The notes beneath the pieces are model-generated. The model saw only the letters and a list, made by a program, of their open reading frames with translations, was not told where the DNA came from and made no database searches. Positions 17,510 through 26,282 of a stretch of 64,000 nucleotides of DNA are shown here, in pieces. Location: contig NZ_JAMQJY010000007.1 of assembly GCF_023703085.1 (NCBI RefSeq), positions 19,891-83,890 on the forward strand, in the 5' to 3' direction. The position numbers were made by a program, and so were the translations under genes. The stretch comes from Alkalicoccobacillus plakortidis (GTDB lineage: Bacteria > Bacillota > Bacilli > Bacillales > Bacillaceae_D). Within the stretch, counting starts at the first letter, position 1. Each line of letters begins with the position of its first letter.

Positions 17510-18277
17510 ATGATATTAGAAAAAGTCATAAATAGAATTGTAATACAAAGTGAATATAAGGATTTTGTTGATAAGTATATAGATAATATACTTACCGAAT
17601 TTAAAGGTAAGATTCATAGCATTTATATGTGTGGCTCGATTCCAAAAGGAACTGCTAAACCTTTTAAGTCAGATGCAGACTTTACTATTGTATGTGTAAA
17701 CCCCAAAGATATCGATTACGAAAGGTTGTCAAATATTAAAGACAGGCTTTTGGAAGAATATCCAGTAGTAACTAAGATTGATACGATAATTTGTTCGATT
17801 GACGATGTATTAAGTAAACCGAATGAGTGGGGTTTTTGGGTTAAGATCATTTGTGTTTGCATATATGGTCAGGACATTGGTGAAAAAGTACCACCGATAA
17901 TTATTTCTCCAGAGTTCATTTTAGACTTAAATACAGAGACCAAGGAGGAAGTAGATCGTATACATAGTTTACTTTGTAGTGCTAGTGATAACACAATGAA
18001 AACTAGATATATTAAAGGTTACTCTAAGAGATTAATTCGTGCATTGTACTCTTTGATTTTAGAAGATACAGGTGTATGGGAAGATGACATTATTAAGATG
18101 AAGAATGCCATCTTAAACTATTGTGAGATTGACTCCGCTTTAGTTGATTATCTGTATGCTTGTTACTTGGATAGTAATGTACTTGTTGAAGAGTTTCTGG
18201 GAATTGCAGATGAAGTATATAGCTATTTTGAGAACGCCTTAAATGCAATGGCTGCTTCCAGAACTTCCTTCGACTAA
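17510..18277 (+). CDS. nucleotidyltransferase-fold protein (pol-beta superfamily)
   Basis: A 255-aa protein with the nucleotidyltransferase signature GSIPKGTAKPFKSDADFTIV (about 43-62): the GS...SDxDF metal and phosphate motif, with a third acidic residue expected near TKIDTIICS. A helical C-terminal domain follows (GYSKRLIRALYSLI). This layout fits antibiotic nucleotidyltransferase-like or MNT-like proteins, but no substrate can be named. ATG 17510 follows AGGAGGAG. It stands alone between two copies of a palindromic repeat, which suggests an acquired cassette (inference). Confidence 0.72.
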   Translation: MILEKVINRIVIQSEYKDFVDKYIDNILTEFKGKIHSIYMCGSIPKGTAKPFKSDADFTIVCVNPKDIDYERLSNIKDRLLEEYPVVTKIDTIICSIDDVLSKPNEWGFWVKIICVCIYGQDIGEKVPPIIISPEFILDLNTETKEEVDRIHSLLCSASDNTMKTRYIKGYSKRLIRALYSLILEDTGVWEDDIIKMKNAILNYCEIDSALVDYLYACYLDSNVLVEEFLGIADEVYSYFENALNAMAASRTSFD

Positions 18278-18379
18278 CACTTCGGATCGTTTGCGCAATT
18301 GCCCGAAAAAAGGACCTTCAAATGTAAAAATGAAGGCCAACAAAATTATGATCACATCAAGTCAAATAAATATATACGC

Positions 18380-18409
18380 TTCTTCAGCTAACGGGTGCTT
18401 TAGTTGAAG
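18380..18409. repeat. palindromic element, right copy
   Basis: CTTCTTCAGCTAACGGGTGC then TTTAGTTGAAGAA. It shares the CTAACGGG core and the TTCA..TTGAA arms with the copy at 17388. Confidence 0.5.
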
Positions 18410-18463
18410 AACGTTCAGAGAAAATGATTAAACTTTCTTTCATACAATGTGCAATGTTTAACA

Positions 18464-18512
18464 ATTGAAGAACCCGTTTTGATCAATCTTTTTTCAAAAC
18501 GGGTTCTTCAAT
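18464..18512 (+). terminator. long perfect hairpin
   Basis: The 17-bp stem TTGAAGAACCCGTTTTG / CAAAACGGGTTCTTCAA with a T-rich loop. It could end the nucleotidyltransferase transcript or belong to the repeat family. Confidence 0.6.
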
Positions 18513-18525
18513 TTAACGTAAGTGT

Positions 18526-18882
18526 ATGGGAACAGATGAGGTTAAGGAAGAATTTATGGCATTAAAAGATGCTATGCAAGAAATATCTTTAGAAGAGCAA
18601 AATCTAGAAGATGAAGCGACTTTTTCTATCGAAAACAATAGAAATTGTCCTAAAAATGATTTTAGATGTAAGGTTCGTACTGATAATGGAGATGCCCTAG
18701 ACGAATGTATAGGAGCAAGAATTTCAAAAGAATTTGTAGTGATTGGAGCAGCTTTATCAACGGATTATAATGCTATATTGGATAAACAGTGGATGAAGGG
18801 AGCAAAGGCGCTTGCTGGAATAGCTGCGTCGTTAACACTAATATACGCTTCTTGTATTGCTAATCCTAATCAAAAAATATAA
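18526..18882 (+). CDS. hypothetical protein, possibly a fragment
   Basis: An open frame of 118 codons with no ribosome binding site before the ATG. The N-terminal half is acidic and polar. The C-terminal part has a hydrophobic segment (about 91-111, GAKALAGIAASLTLIYASC). A good terminator follows, so transcription to this point is likely. It is not recognised. It may be the 3' remnant of a longer gene. Confidence 0.4.
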   Translation: MGTDEVKEEFMALKDAMQEISLEEQNLEDEATFSIENNRNCPKNDFRCKVRTDNGDALDECIGARISKEFVVIGAALSTDYNAILDKQWMKGAKALAGIAASLTLIYASCIANPNQKI

Positions 18883-18894
18883 TTAAACTAATTA

Positions 18895-18930
18895 AGAGCG
18901 CAAACCTAGTAGAGGTTGCGCTCTTTTACA
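18895..18930 (+). terminator. terminator after the 18526 frame
   Basis: Stem GAGCGCAAACCT / GAGGTTGCGCTC followed by TTTT. Confidence 0.82.
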
Positions 18931-19528
18931 GTTTTTATATTAACTTTTACTTTTCAAGTTAAATGAATTGAAGAGTGAATTAAAGAAAACCAGTAGAATT
19001 GAGAAATAAAATGAGTACGTTAATATGAGACCAAAAGGTGTGGGTGTTTCAATGAAGAAATTTCTAATTAATCCAAAAGAAAAACATAAAATGAAAGCTA
19101 AAAAAATCTTAAAGAGTATTTCTTAAGGAAAAGCATAGATAAAACCTCCAAAAGTAAAGATCAGTTCCAATCTTAACACATAATAATACAAGGTATAAAA
19201 CTCACATTTCCCCTTTTCTAACTCATTATCTTGCACTCAAACCAATTAGCAACGAGAGTTACGAAGCTTTCTAGTTACCAACTTTATTGTCAGTTAACAG
19301 CACCTCTTTGGATAAGTATCTGAAGGGGTGCTTTTTATTTTGTACATCTCCCCTGTAGATCCATAACCGTGAGTAACATACGATTAATATGACCAAAACG
19401 ACTTACCGAGGTCAAATACGCAAAATTAGTAATTGTGTTAATTGTAATAAGTAACTTAATTACGTATAATAATTTTGTATTTCAGAGTTATTTAAACATA
19501 CACTGCAGCCTGAGGGGATAAGAACAAT
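18931..19528 (+). other. gene-free stretch with an orphan terminator
   Basis: AT-rich DNA without a credible gene. A hairpin with T run lies at 19299-19340 (AGCACCTCTT / AAGGGGTGCT), which ends nothing recognisable. This suggests an eroded gene or a small RNA. The butanediol dehydrogenase promoter should be near 19440-19500. Confidence 0.5.
19299..19340 (+). terminator. orphan terminator
   Basis: Stem AGCACCTCTT / AAGGGGTGCT with TTTTT tail; no gene directly upstream. Confidence 0.65.
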
Positions 19529-20545
19529 ATGAATGCTTTAATGTACTACGGATCAAAAAATGTAAAGGTTGAGAGTATTACAGAACCAGTGGTTACCCAT
19601 GATACTGTAAAAATAAAAGTTAAATACGCTGGTATATGCGGTACGGATTTACACGAGTATCAGCATAAGAGCTTTGTGACGGAAGACAAAATGATTCTAG
19701 GCCATGAGTTTACAGGAGAAATTGTCGAAGTAGGCGACCTTGTGACTAAATATAAAGCAGGCGACAGAGTGGCTGTTGAACCCATTTGGGGATGTGGCGA
19801 GTGTGATACCTGTAAAACAGGAAATTATAATATATGCGCTAATATGAAATCATACGGAATCCATGAGAATGGCGGATTTGCAGAATATGTCGTAGTAAAA
19901 GAAGCAAATGTATTTGCGCTTCCTGATACACTAAGCTATGAACTTGCAGCATTGATAGAACCTATTGCTGTTGTGTTGCAGGCAATTAGAAAAAGCACAT
20001 TTAAAATTGGAGATAGTGTAGCCCTTTTTGGTGCTGGTCCAATTGGATTGCTTTTATCAGAATGTTTAAGAGCAGCAGGAGCAAGTAAAATCTTTGTAGC
20101 CGAAGTCAGTGAAGAGCGCAGAGAGTTAGCCTTGAAAATGGGTGCAGATGTTGTGTTAAACCCTATAGAAGATGATGTCGTGCAGATCATTAAAGAACAT
20201 ACCAATGGTGGGGTGGATGTATCTTTTGATGTTGCTGGAGTAGAAGCGACATTTGTGCAATCAGTAGATGTTATTAAACCAAACGGTGAATTTATGATTG
20301 TGAGTATATTCGCGGAGCCAATTAAATATCATCCTACAATGCAAGTAATTGGCGAGAAAAAAATTAACTCTTCACTTGGTTACAACAACATTTTTGCTCA
20401 AGCGATTAATCTGTTATCTAAGGGATCATTAAATGTTGAACCGATTATCACAAGTACAATCAAGTTAGACAACATAGTAGAAGATGGCTTTGAAAAACTA
20501 CTAAATGATAAAACAGAATGCAAAATCTTGGTTCGTCCGAATTGA
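19529..20545 (+). CDS. zinc-dependent (2,3-butanediol/sorbitol-type) dehydrogenase
   Basis: Medium-chain dehydrogenase, 338 aa. Catalytic zinc site: GICGTDLHEY and GHEFTG. Structural zinc cysteines: CGECDTCKTGNYNIC. Glu of EP in LIEPIAVVLQ and Rossmann motif GAGPIG. The EPI.GCGECDTC and GGFAEYVVV blocks fit butanediol dehydrogenase BdhA, although other polyol dehydrogenases are close. A monocistronic unit with its own terminator. It is not closely related to the enzyme at 13077. Confidence 0.86.
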   Translation: MNALMYYGSKNVKVESITEPVVTHDTVKIKVKYAGICGTDLHEYQHKSFVTEDKMILGHEFTGEIVEVGDLVTKYKAGDRVAVEPIWGCGECDTCKTGNYNICANMKSYGIHENGGFAEYVVVKEANVFALPDTLSYELAALIEPIAVVLQAIRKSTFKIGDSVALFGAGPIGLLLSECLRAAGASKIFVAEVSEERRELALKMGADVVLNPIEDDVVQIIKEHTNGGVDVSFDVAGVEATFVQSVDVIKPNGEFMIVSIFAEPIKYHPTMQVIGEKKINSSLGYNNIFAQAINLLSKGSLNVEPIITSTIKLDNIVEDGFEKLLNDKTECKILVRPN

Positions 20546-20560
20546 AATGGTAAAACCGCT

Positions 20561-20602
20561 TGAAAAACAAGTACCTCGTTATCTAACGGGGTACTTGTTT
20601 TT
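20561..20602 (+). terminator. terminator after the butanediol dehydrogenase-like gene
   Basis: Stem AAAACAAGTACCTCGTT / AACGGGGTACTTGTTTT. Confidence 0.88.
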
Positions 20603-20739
20603 ATGATGAAGACTTGAGCCGTTAGAGTTTGAACCATTTAAAGTGAAAATTCCTCAATTAATTCATCAGTGTATTGTATTTGAGACCAAAATATGCAATT
20701 GGATAGGGAAACGAAAAAAAGCTATTCGCTTAAACGTGC

Positions 20740-20776
20740 AAGAAGGACTCCCTAATTTAGGAGTCCTTTCTTGAGG
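20740..20776 (-). terminator. terminator of the GNAT gene
   Basis: Stem AGGACTCC / GGAGTCCT with flanking A and T runs, usable on both strands; it lies just 3' of the minus-strand GNAT gene. Confidence 0.75.
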
Positions 20777-20798
20777 CTTTTTAATCGAAGCTACCAGT

Positions 20799-21344
20799 TC
20801 ATTTATGTTCCCACTCAGTCCTCACCAACGAAAATATCAACGCATCATGAGTCTGATTACCTTGAAAGAGATACCCCCTCAATAATCCTTCCTCAGCAAA
20901 ACCTAATCGCTTTAATAGTTGTATCGACGGTTCATTTTGAGGGAATGTTACAGCTCCGATTCTATACAAAGCAAATTCTTCAAATGAATAACGTAATACC
21001 TCTTTTGCTGCTTCTGCCATGATCCCTTTGTTCCAATGTGTTGGATGTAATTCAAAACCAATTTCAGCCTTTTTAGTATGTATGCTCAGGTTGTTTAATC
21101 CCAATGTACCAACAAAATCGCCTGTCTCCTTGAGTAGTATTGCCCATCTGATGGCTCTTTTGCCTTCAAATGATTTTTGAAAGTAGTGTACGATTTTTGA
21201 GGCGTCGTCGATATTTTTTAAAGGATCCATTCCATAATATTGCATCACTTCATCTTTTGACATAATGTCGAAAAAGCTACGTGTGTGCTCCTCATTTACT
21301 TGAACTAATCTCAGTCGATCCGTCTCAAATACAGGAAATTCCAT
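20799..21344 (-). CDS. GNAT N-acetyltransferase (RimJ/RimL type)
   Basis: A 181-aa acetyl-CoA dependent acetyltransferase. It begins TDRLRLVQVNEEH as ribosomal-protein N-acetyltransferase relatives do. The region GTLGLNNLSIHTKKAEIGFEL and the acetyl-CoA loop with NKGIMAEAAKEVLRY follow, then NEPSIQLLKRLGFAEEG. The substrate is unknown. It is transcribed alone and convergent with the dehydrogenase. Confidence 0.85.
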   Translation of the reverse strand: MEFPVFETDRLRLVQVNEEHTRSFFDIMSKDEVMQYYGMDPLKNIDDASKIVHYFQKSFEGKRAIRWAILLKETGDFVGTLGLNNLSIHTKKAEIGFELHPTHWNKGIMAEAAKEVLRYSFEEFALYRIGAVTFPQNEPSIQLLKRLGFAEEGLLRGYLFQGNQTHDALIFSLVRTEWEHK

Positions 21345-21648
21345 TAGATGTTCTCCCTCTCAGTTTTTCATCACAGTTCACTGAATACGATTCTATCAGC
21401 CAACAGAGAAATTAGTTTATTACGAAAACTCAATCATCCTAATTGTATCATGATTTCCTTTATTTAGAATAAACTCTTTTTGGAATGAGGTCGTTCACTC
21501 TAAGTGATGGAAGGAGTTTAAGAGTTTCTAATATCTAGGGAAAAAGAACGTGACAAAAACGTGAGATTTACGATAGAGAAACGCAAGATTGACTCACTAT
21601 ACTAAGTCTTATAAGAGTCATATCTATCGTAGAGGAGAACAACATATC
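21345..21648. other. divergent intergenic region, no clear elements
   Basis: About 300 bases between the divergent GNAT and beta-lactamase-family genes. The ribosome site AGAGGAGA before 21649 is clear. No promoter of good spacing was identified; TTGACT near 21590 with TATAAG 15 bases on is a weak candidate. Confidence 0.4.
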
Positions 21649-23582
21649 ATGAAAAAAATAGTACTAACATTGTTAGTGTGGATGATTTTAGCTATGCATT
21701 CACCTAATGGATACGCAGAAGGAACAACGACACCATCCGGAATTCCTATCTCGGATATGGAAGAAACGGTTGATCACATTATGAATACTCATATTGGAGA
21801 AGAGGTGCCTGGAGCATCCGTTTCCATTGTCCAAAATGGGGAAATCGTTTTACAAAAGGGATACGGTTCAGCCAACCTAGAAGAGGGTGTACCTGTTGAT
21901 TCTGAAACCACCTATATGGAAGCCGGATCAGTTTCTAAATTATTTACTTGGACGGCCATCATGCAATTGGTTGAAGAGGGTCAAATCACGTTAGATACGG
22001 ATATTCGGGAGTATCTTGGTGAAGGCAAATTAAACCTAACCTATGATGAACCTATCACATTTAATCATCTAATGACTCACACAGCAGGTTTTGAAGAGCG
22101 TGTGGAAAACTTAACTGTTTATGATACAGACAATATTTATGAACTGGAGGATTATCTTTTTGCCGATAAGCAACCGAAACAAATCTATCCACCAGGTGAA
22201 GTCATCGCGTACTCGAATTATAGTACAAGTCTTGCAGGGTACATCGTTGAGCAAATAACAGGGATGCCCTTTAAGGATTATATTCAACAATTTATTTTAG
22301 ACCCGTTGGAGATGGAACACTCCACGTTTGATTTACGTTATGATTTAATTCCTGGTCTAATGGAAGACAAGGCGATTGGTTATACTCGTGCAGGTGATCA
22401 ATGGTCAGCAAAGCCAACCTCATATATTAATGATGTCCCAGCTTGGTGCGTTAACAACAACAGCCAATGATTTGGCTCATTTTATGATTGCCCACTTAAA
22501 TACAGAAGGCACAGGTCCTTACTCGTTGTTCAAGGATCAAGAAACATTAGAGACGATGCACCAAACATTATATGCACCTCACTCTGAACTTTCAGGGAAT
22601 GCTCATGGTTTTTGGGAACGTCAAGCGGGATCTCATCGCTTACTTGAACACGTTGGTAATACGGATGCATTCAGTGCGATGTTGTCTATTGTTCCAGATG
22701 AACAATTTGGGATTGCGGTACTGACCAACATGGATGGAGAAATGGCTTGGTATCAGGCGTGAATTAGCTGATGCTCTCATTGGTAAATCTGAAGAGGTGT
22801 CTGAGGTCTCGGATGAGTTTAATCATAGTGAAGATGTACAGGGACGTTATCGATCTGCTCGTGCGGTTGAAACGGGCCCAATGAAGATCATGCCTTTTTT
22901 ATCTGATTCAGATTCTGTCATTTCTGCTAATTCAGATGGAAGTATCAATTTAACTGTTGCAGCAATGGGTGTAGACGTAGACTATATTGAAACTTCACCT
23001 TATCTGTTTGAGAGGGTTAGTTCAGAGAATACATTGCTGGATAACGCAGGAATGAATACAAATAAGTTGTTCTTTAAAACCAACGAGAATGGCGATGTTG
23101 TCATGCTAACAAGAGGAAACATTGCTGATGAGCTACCTGTGCCGTTTACGGAATCACTTTTATTTTTCTATGTATTAATTGGAAGTGCAGCTATTCTATC
23201 AATCGGGGGTCTAGTGTGGGGTGTCATTCGATCTATCAGAAACTATAGACGTGCTAAACGAAATCAACCTCTCATAAAGTCCCTTTTATATCGTGGAGCG
23301 ACTTTATGGTCTCTAGTAGGGGTCTTGACTGTGGTTAATTTCGTAATGATCTTACTTCAATTAGCAAGTAACCCATTTCAAGAATGGTCGAACTTTACCG
23401 TTCATGTCATAGTTTTTTGGGTCCTAATCCTAGCTGCTATAGTATCCCTTTATCCTATTGGTAAAGGATGGCGTGTACAACAAGGGTCATATGTTATAAA
23501 AGTCTTTATTATACTAGTAGGTTTATCACTAATAGGGCTGTTTTACATTCTCTTCTTTATTAATTTCCTGTTCATAGGCTAG
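21649..23582 (+). pseudogene. membrane-anchored beta-lactamase-family serine hydrolase, two frameshifts as read
   Basis: Class C beta-lactamase / penicillin-binding fold protein with a signal peptide. The nucleophile motif is SVSK and the second motif YSN. A C-terminal block of four or five membrane helices follows (from about LLFFYVLIGSAAILSIGG). The frame breaks at 22441-22446 and at 22745-22750, both GCTTGG. Removing one T at each gives INDVPAGALTTTAND and DGEMAGIRRELAD and 643 continuous codons. The family includes esterases and peptidases as well as beta-lactamases, so activity is uncertain. The two identical kinds of break argue for sequence error. Confidence 0.82.
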
Positions 23583-23592
23583 CTAAAGAACG

Positions 23593-23627
23593 AAAATCCC
23601 GTGCCAATCTAAGGCACGGGATTTTAT
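23593..23627 (+). terminator. terminator after the beta-lactamase-family gene
   Basis: Stem AATCCCGTGCC / GGCACGGGATT with a short loop and T tail. Confidence 0.88.
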
Positions 23628-23819
23628 GTTGTTCGAGATATATTAGCATTAAAATGCCCCGAGATGGAGGAGCTACTAGTATTGTTGATGTTGAAGCATC
23701 ATAACCAATATCTCTAGATTTTGTTGCATTAACTGTATTGGATAAGTCACATATAGAGCCCAAAGAGAGCTCCTGCCATGGTGAGCTCTCATCTTGCACG
23801 ACTAAGCATATAATAAAAA

Positions 23820-23955
23820 CAAGACGTAGAGTGCTCTAACACCTACGCCTTGCACGTTGCCCGCAAGAAGAGCGACCAATCCATCAAGGATATTAAGAAG
23901 AAATAACCACCCGATGAAAAGCTAGGGACAGCTATGGGTGGTTACTTTTTTGCAT
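23820..23955 (+). ncRNA. candidate antitoxin RNA of a type I toxin-antitoxin locus
   Basis: TATAAT at 23810-23815 could start a + strand RNA that runs through GACGTAGAGTGCTC, CCCGCAAGAAGAGCGACC and ends at the hairpin AACCACCC / GGGTGGTT (23905-23944) followed by a T run. The toxin frame on the other strand reads into the same hairpin, so the two RNAs would share it and be complementary at their 3' ends. The -35 box is not clear. Confidence 0.5.
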
Positions 23956-24039
23956 CAATGATCATAATGTCACGACGACCAGTGTCAGTGTGAACTTTCC
24001 AAATTGAAGAATGACATTAAAGACATCAGTAGTAATCAT
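23942..24039 (-). pseudogene. small holin-like type I toxin (Hol-Tox type), frame broken near its end
   Basis: A small hydrophobic peptide, MITTDVFNVILQFGKF followed by TLTLVVV, preceded by GGGAGG. As read it stops after 25 codons (23962). One base more near 23965 would continue it to LMIIDAKK and the TAA at 23942-23944, giving 32 aa with the basic tail usual in these toxins. The site GGGAGG is buried in a hairpin (24041-24076), as is common in type I toxin mRNAs. The peptide would insert in the membrane if translated. Confidence 0.6.
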
Positions 24040-24040
24040 G

Positions 24041-24076
24041 GGCCACGCCTCCCTTATTGCGATGGGAGGTGTGGCC
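24041..24076 (-). promoter_or_regulatory. hairpin covering the toxin ribosome binding site
   Basis: Stem GGCCACGCCTCCC / GGGAGGTGTGGCC on the + strand map. On the toxin mRNA it sequesters the Shine-Dalgarno sequence. Confidence 0.6.
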
Positions 24077-24171
24077 ACTCACCCTGCTGTATGCAACTGC
24101 TATCATTTTAAGTATTGATCTTAACTAAATTAAATGAATCTATTTTTATTGCCATCCATGTAACAAGCGGA

Positions 24172-24203
24172 CGGGATGGGGCCGACTCCTGGGGGAAGTA
24201 CGG
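24172..24203. repeat. left half of a second structured repeat, split by the IS
   Basis: GCGGACGGGATGGGGC then GACTCCTGGGGGAAGTACGG. Its other half follows the IS at 26079-26172; the IS target duplication lies at the break. Confidence 0.6.
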
Positions 24204-24248
24204 GAGGCCACTGAAAAAGGGTTGATATGTAGTTAAGGGTTCCTTTAA

Positions 24249-24306
24249 AAATATAAAAACAGCCTACCATTCCCTTTATTTTGGAAATGGCAAGCTGTTT
24301 TTATTT
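24249..24306 (-). terminator. terminator inside the IS, after the transposase
   Basis: Stem AAAAACAGCCTACCATTCC / GGAAATGGCAAGCTGTTTTT, imperfect but long, with A and T flanks. Confidence 0.7.
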
Positions 24307-24327
24307 ATCATACCGACCCTTTTGGGG

Positions 24328-25779
24328 TTATTTTTGCTCCATGACTTTCAGTATTCGTTTGAGATTGGCTGAGAAGATGGCCATCGCTCCTTGAATTTCC
24401 ATCGCTAATAGACCCGAGGAATTCGCCGTTTTATACCCGTGTCTATGCTTTAGTTCACTATTTTTCGCTTCAATTTTGTATCGCGTTTTGGCTTTTTCTT
24501 TAAACGTTTCACTTTGCTCAAAAGCGAGATGTTCTTCATGTTCAGGAGAATGGATGGTGACAGAATATGGTTTGCTTTTGGCTCCCTGTTTATAACACCC
24601 TTCTTGGAAGGGACACGTCTTGCATTTCTCGATATCAAAATAATACTTCTGTCTTTGGTTTTTGCCTTGCTTCGTCGTTCCTTGTCTGTGTGTCAAAATA
24701 GCTAAATGGCCCGCTTTACATACATCCCCGCATCTTTATTAAACTCAAACTCTTCTTCCTTTGTCCGTGTCCCATGGGCAATGGATGGATTGGTTTTAGA
24801 AATTAATTCAATCTGATTTGCTTTCGCGTACAGGAGATGATCTTTTCCTGAATACGCCGCATCTCCGATGACGGATTCCACTGTCATCCCAGCGTCTACA
24901 CTTTTTTCAATGAGTGTTCGAAGTTGCTTTGCGTCCGATTTTTCTCCTGTTGTGATAACCGCAGCGGTAATCACGCGTTCATCACTCATCGCTAGATGAG
25001 TTTTATAGCCAAAGAAAGACGTATCGGCACTTTTGTGACCCCTTCGGGCGTCTTGATCTTTCATGGATTGGAGGCGTTCGATATCATCGTTGACGGTTTC
25101 TTCTACTAGATTCAACGGCTCCGTCACCTTTGGATAGGCATGCAGGGTCGGATGTTGTTTGATCACACTCAAGAGGGTTTGTGTGTACACGAGTTCTTCA
25201 TCTAAATCATTCTGAGTTGGCTTAGCTGGAAGTTTGACTTGATGGACTCATCGACAGAATAGACTGCTTTCCTCAAGTTTTTTGATCGTTCTCGCAGAAT
25301 ATCGATCGGCTTTTTCTGGTTATAACGTGCCTGGGTATGAGTAGAATCACGATGATCGTTTTACTTTTAATGACGCCTTGTTCAACCGCTAGTTCGACTG
25401 TCTTTCCGATTAATAAATCAAGTACATTCAGATCCTTTAAACGCAATTTACGGAACTTCGTTAAGGAGCTTGAATCAATGACCTCTTCCTCAGGTGCCAT
25501 GCCTAAGAAGTATTTATACGACATATCATATCTAGAACGCTCCACCAGATCCACATCTGATAATGGAAACATGCTTTTTAACAATAAATATTTAAACATT
25601 CGAATAGGGTCTATGGCTGAGCGACCGTGATCCACGTTATAATTCTGTACCAACTCATCATAAATAAAGGAAAAATCAATAAGATCATTCAGTTTCCGTA
25701 ATGTATGATCTTTAGGAACGATGAGATCATATAGATCAGCATACGCACTGAGTTGGAGAGATTGTTGTTTTCGAATCAT
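24328..25779 (-). pseudogene. IS1182-family transposase, three single-base frameshifts
   Basis: DDE transposase read right to left. It begins MIRKQQSLQLSAYADLYDLI with the IS1182 N-terminal region, then the first catalytic Asp region IIVDSTHTQARY after repair, GYKTHLAMSDERVIT and VIGDAAYSGKDHL. Near the end are the zinc-like cysteines CKTCPFQEGC and the catalytic Glu region YKIEAKNSELKHRHG. Single-base deletions near 25364 (GTGGAT to GTGAT), about 25236 (a shortened A run) and about 24728 (G run) split it. Repaired length is about 484 aa, the family norm. Confidence 0.85.
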
Positions 25780-25916
25780 AGTCAGCCACCACTTTCATGT
25801 TAGATACACTTATCTTATCAAAAATGAAGAAGAATCTGAGGTAAAAAGAGAGAGGCAGACTAAAATGACGACTATACCTAAAAAAGAACGTTGCCATTTA
25901 GTTGATCAGAAGAATA

Positions 25917-26037
25917 GCGGAAGGAGAAACCGAAGACTCCTGCGGAACAGAACGAGTCTGAAGACATTGAAGGGGTGCCCTTCCACTTCAATGGCTGAGG
26001 CCGTTCCCGCGGAAAGCGAAGGTTTCTCCTGGAGCGG
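25917..26037. repeat. Bacillaceae structured intergenic repeat, copy inside the IS
   Basis: The outer arms AGGAGAAACC (25922-25931) and GGTTTCTCCT (26021-26030) pair. Internal features are GACTCCTGCGG, a hairpin CATTGAA...TTCAATG, and CCCGCGGAAAGCG. It lies between the transposase start and the IS right end. Confidence 0.65.
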
Positions 26038-26078
26038 TGCCCGTGAGCTTTTTTCTAACTGACTTTTTCAGTGGCCTC

Positions 26079-26172
26079 GAAGTACGGGCAGGGGTGAAAT
26101 AAGATTGGCGATAAGCCAAGATTAGTTCAGCGCCCGCCCCCGGAAAGCGTGCCCCAATCCCGGGAGCGTCAT
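26079..26172. repeat. right half of the split structured repeat
   Basis: GAAGTACGGGCAGGGG, then GCGCCCGCCCCCGGAAAGCG and GCCCCAATCCCGGGAGCG. The last block pairs with CGGGATGGGGC left of the IS. Confidence 0.6.
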
Positions 26173-26234
26173 CGAAGCGCCTAAGTAGTCGCCATCATCC
26201 AAACTGCATTTCCTCATTAAAACTCAAAAGCTAA

Positions 26235-26270
26235 TAAAAAAAGGCCATGGACTAAACTCCACGACCTACT
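26235..26270 (-). terminator. terminator of the exporter operon
   Basis: On the minus strand, stem GGTCGTGGA / TCCATGGCC (with G-U pairs) followed by seven T. Confidence 0.75.
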
Positions 26271-26282
26271 CAACTAATTTTC

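Larger units (their letters stand above)
24204..26078 (-). mobile_element. IS1182-family insertion sequence with 16-bp inverted repeats and 9-bp target duplication
   Basis: The left end GAGGCCACTGAAAAAG (24204-24219) and right end CTTTTTCAGTGGCCTC (26063-26078) are perfect inverted repeats. They are flanked by the direct repeat GAAGTACGG (24195-24203 and 26079-26087). The element is 1,875 bp and carries one minus-strand transposase, a terminator hairpin at the left, and a structured repeat between the transposase start and the right end. The ends and target duplication are intact, so insertion is fairly recent even though the transposase frame is broken. Confidence 0.85.

Noticed and set aside
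19053..19094. possible short basic peptide gene
   Set aside because: Only 13 codons on exact counting and no strong ribosome site.
17063..19340. CRISPR array from the short repeats near 17.2 and 18.4 kb
   Set aside because: Repeats are too short and degenerate, with no regular spacers and no cas genes.
24204..26078. IS as part of a composite transposon with the ABC/two-component operon
   Set aside because: Only one IS copy in the window, and the target duplication flanks the single IS.
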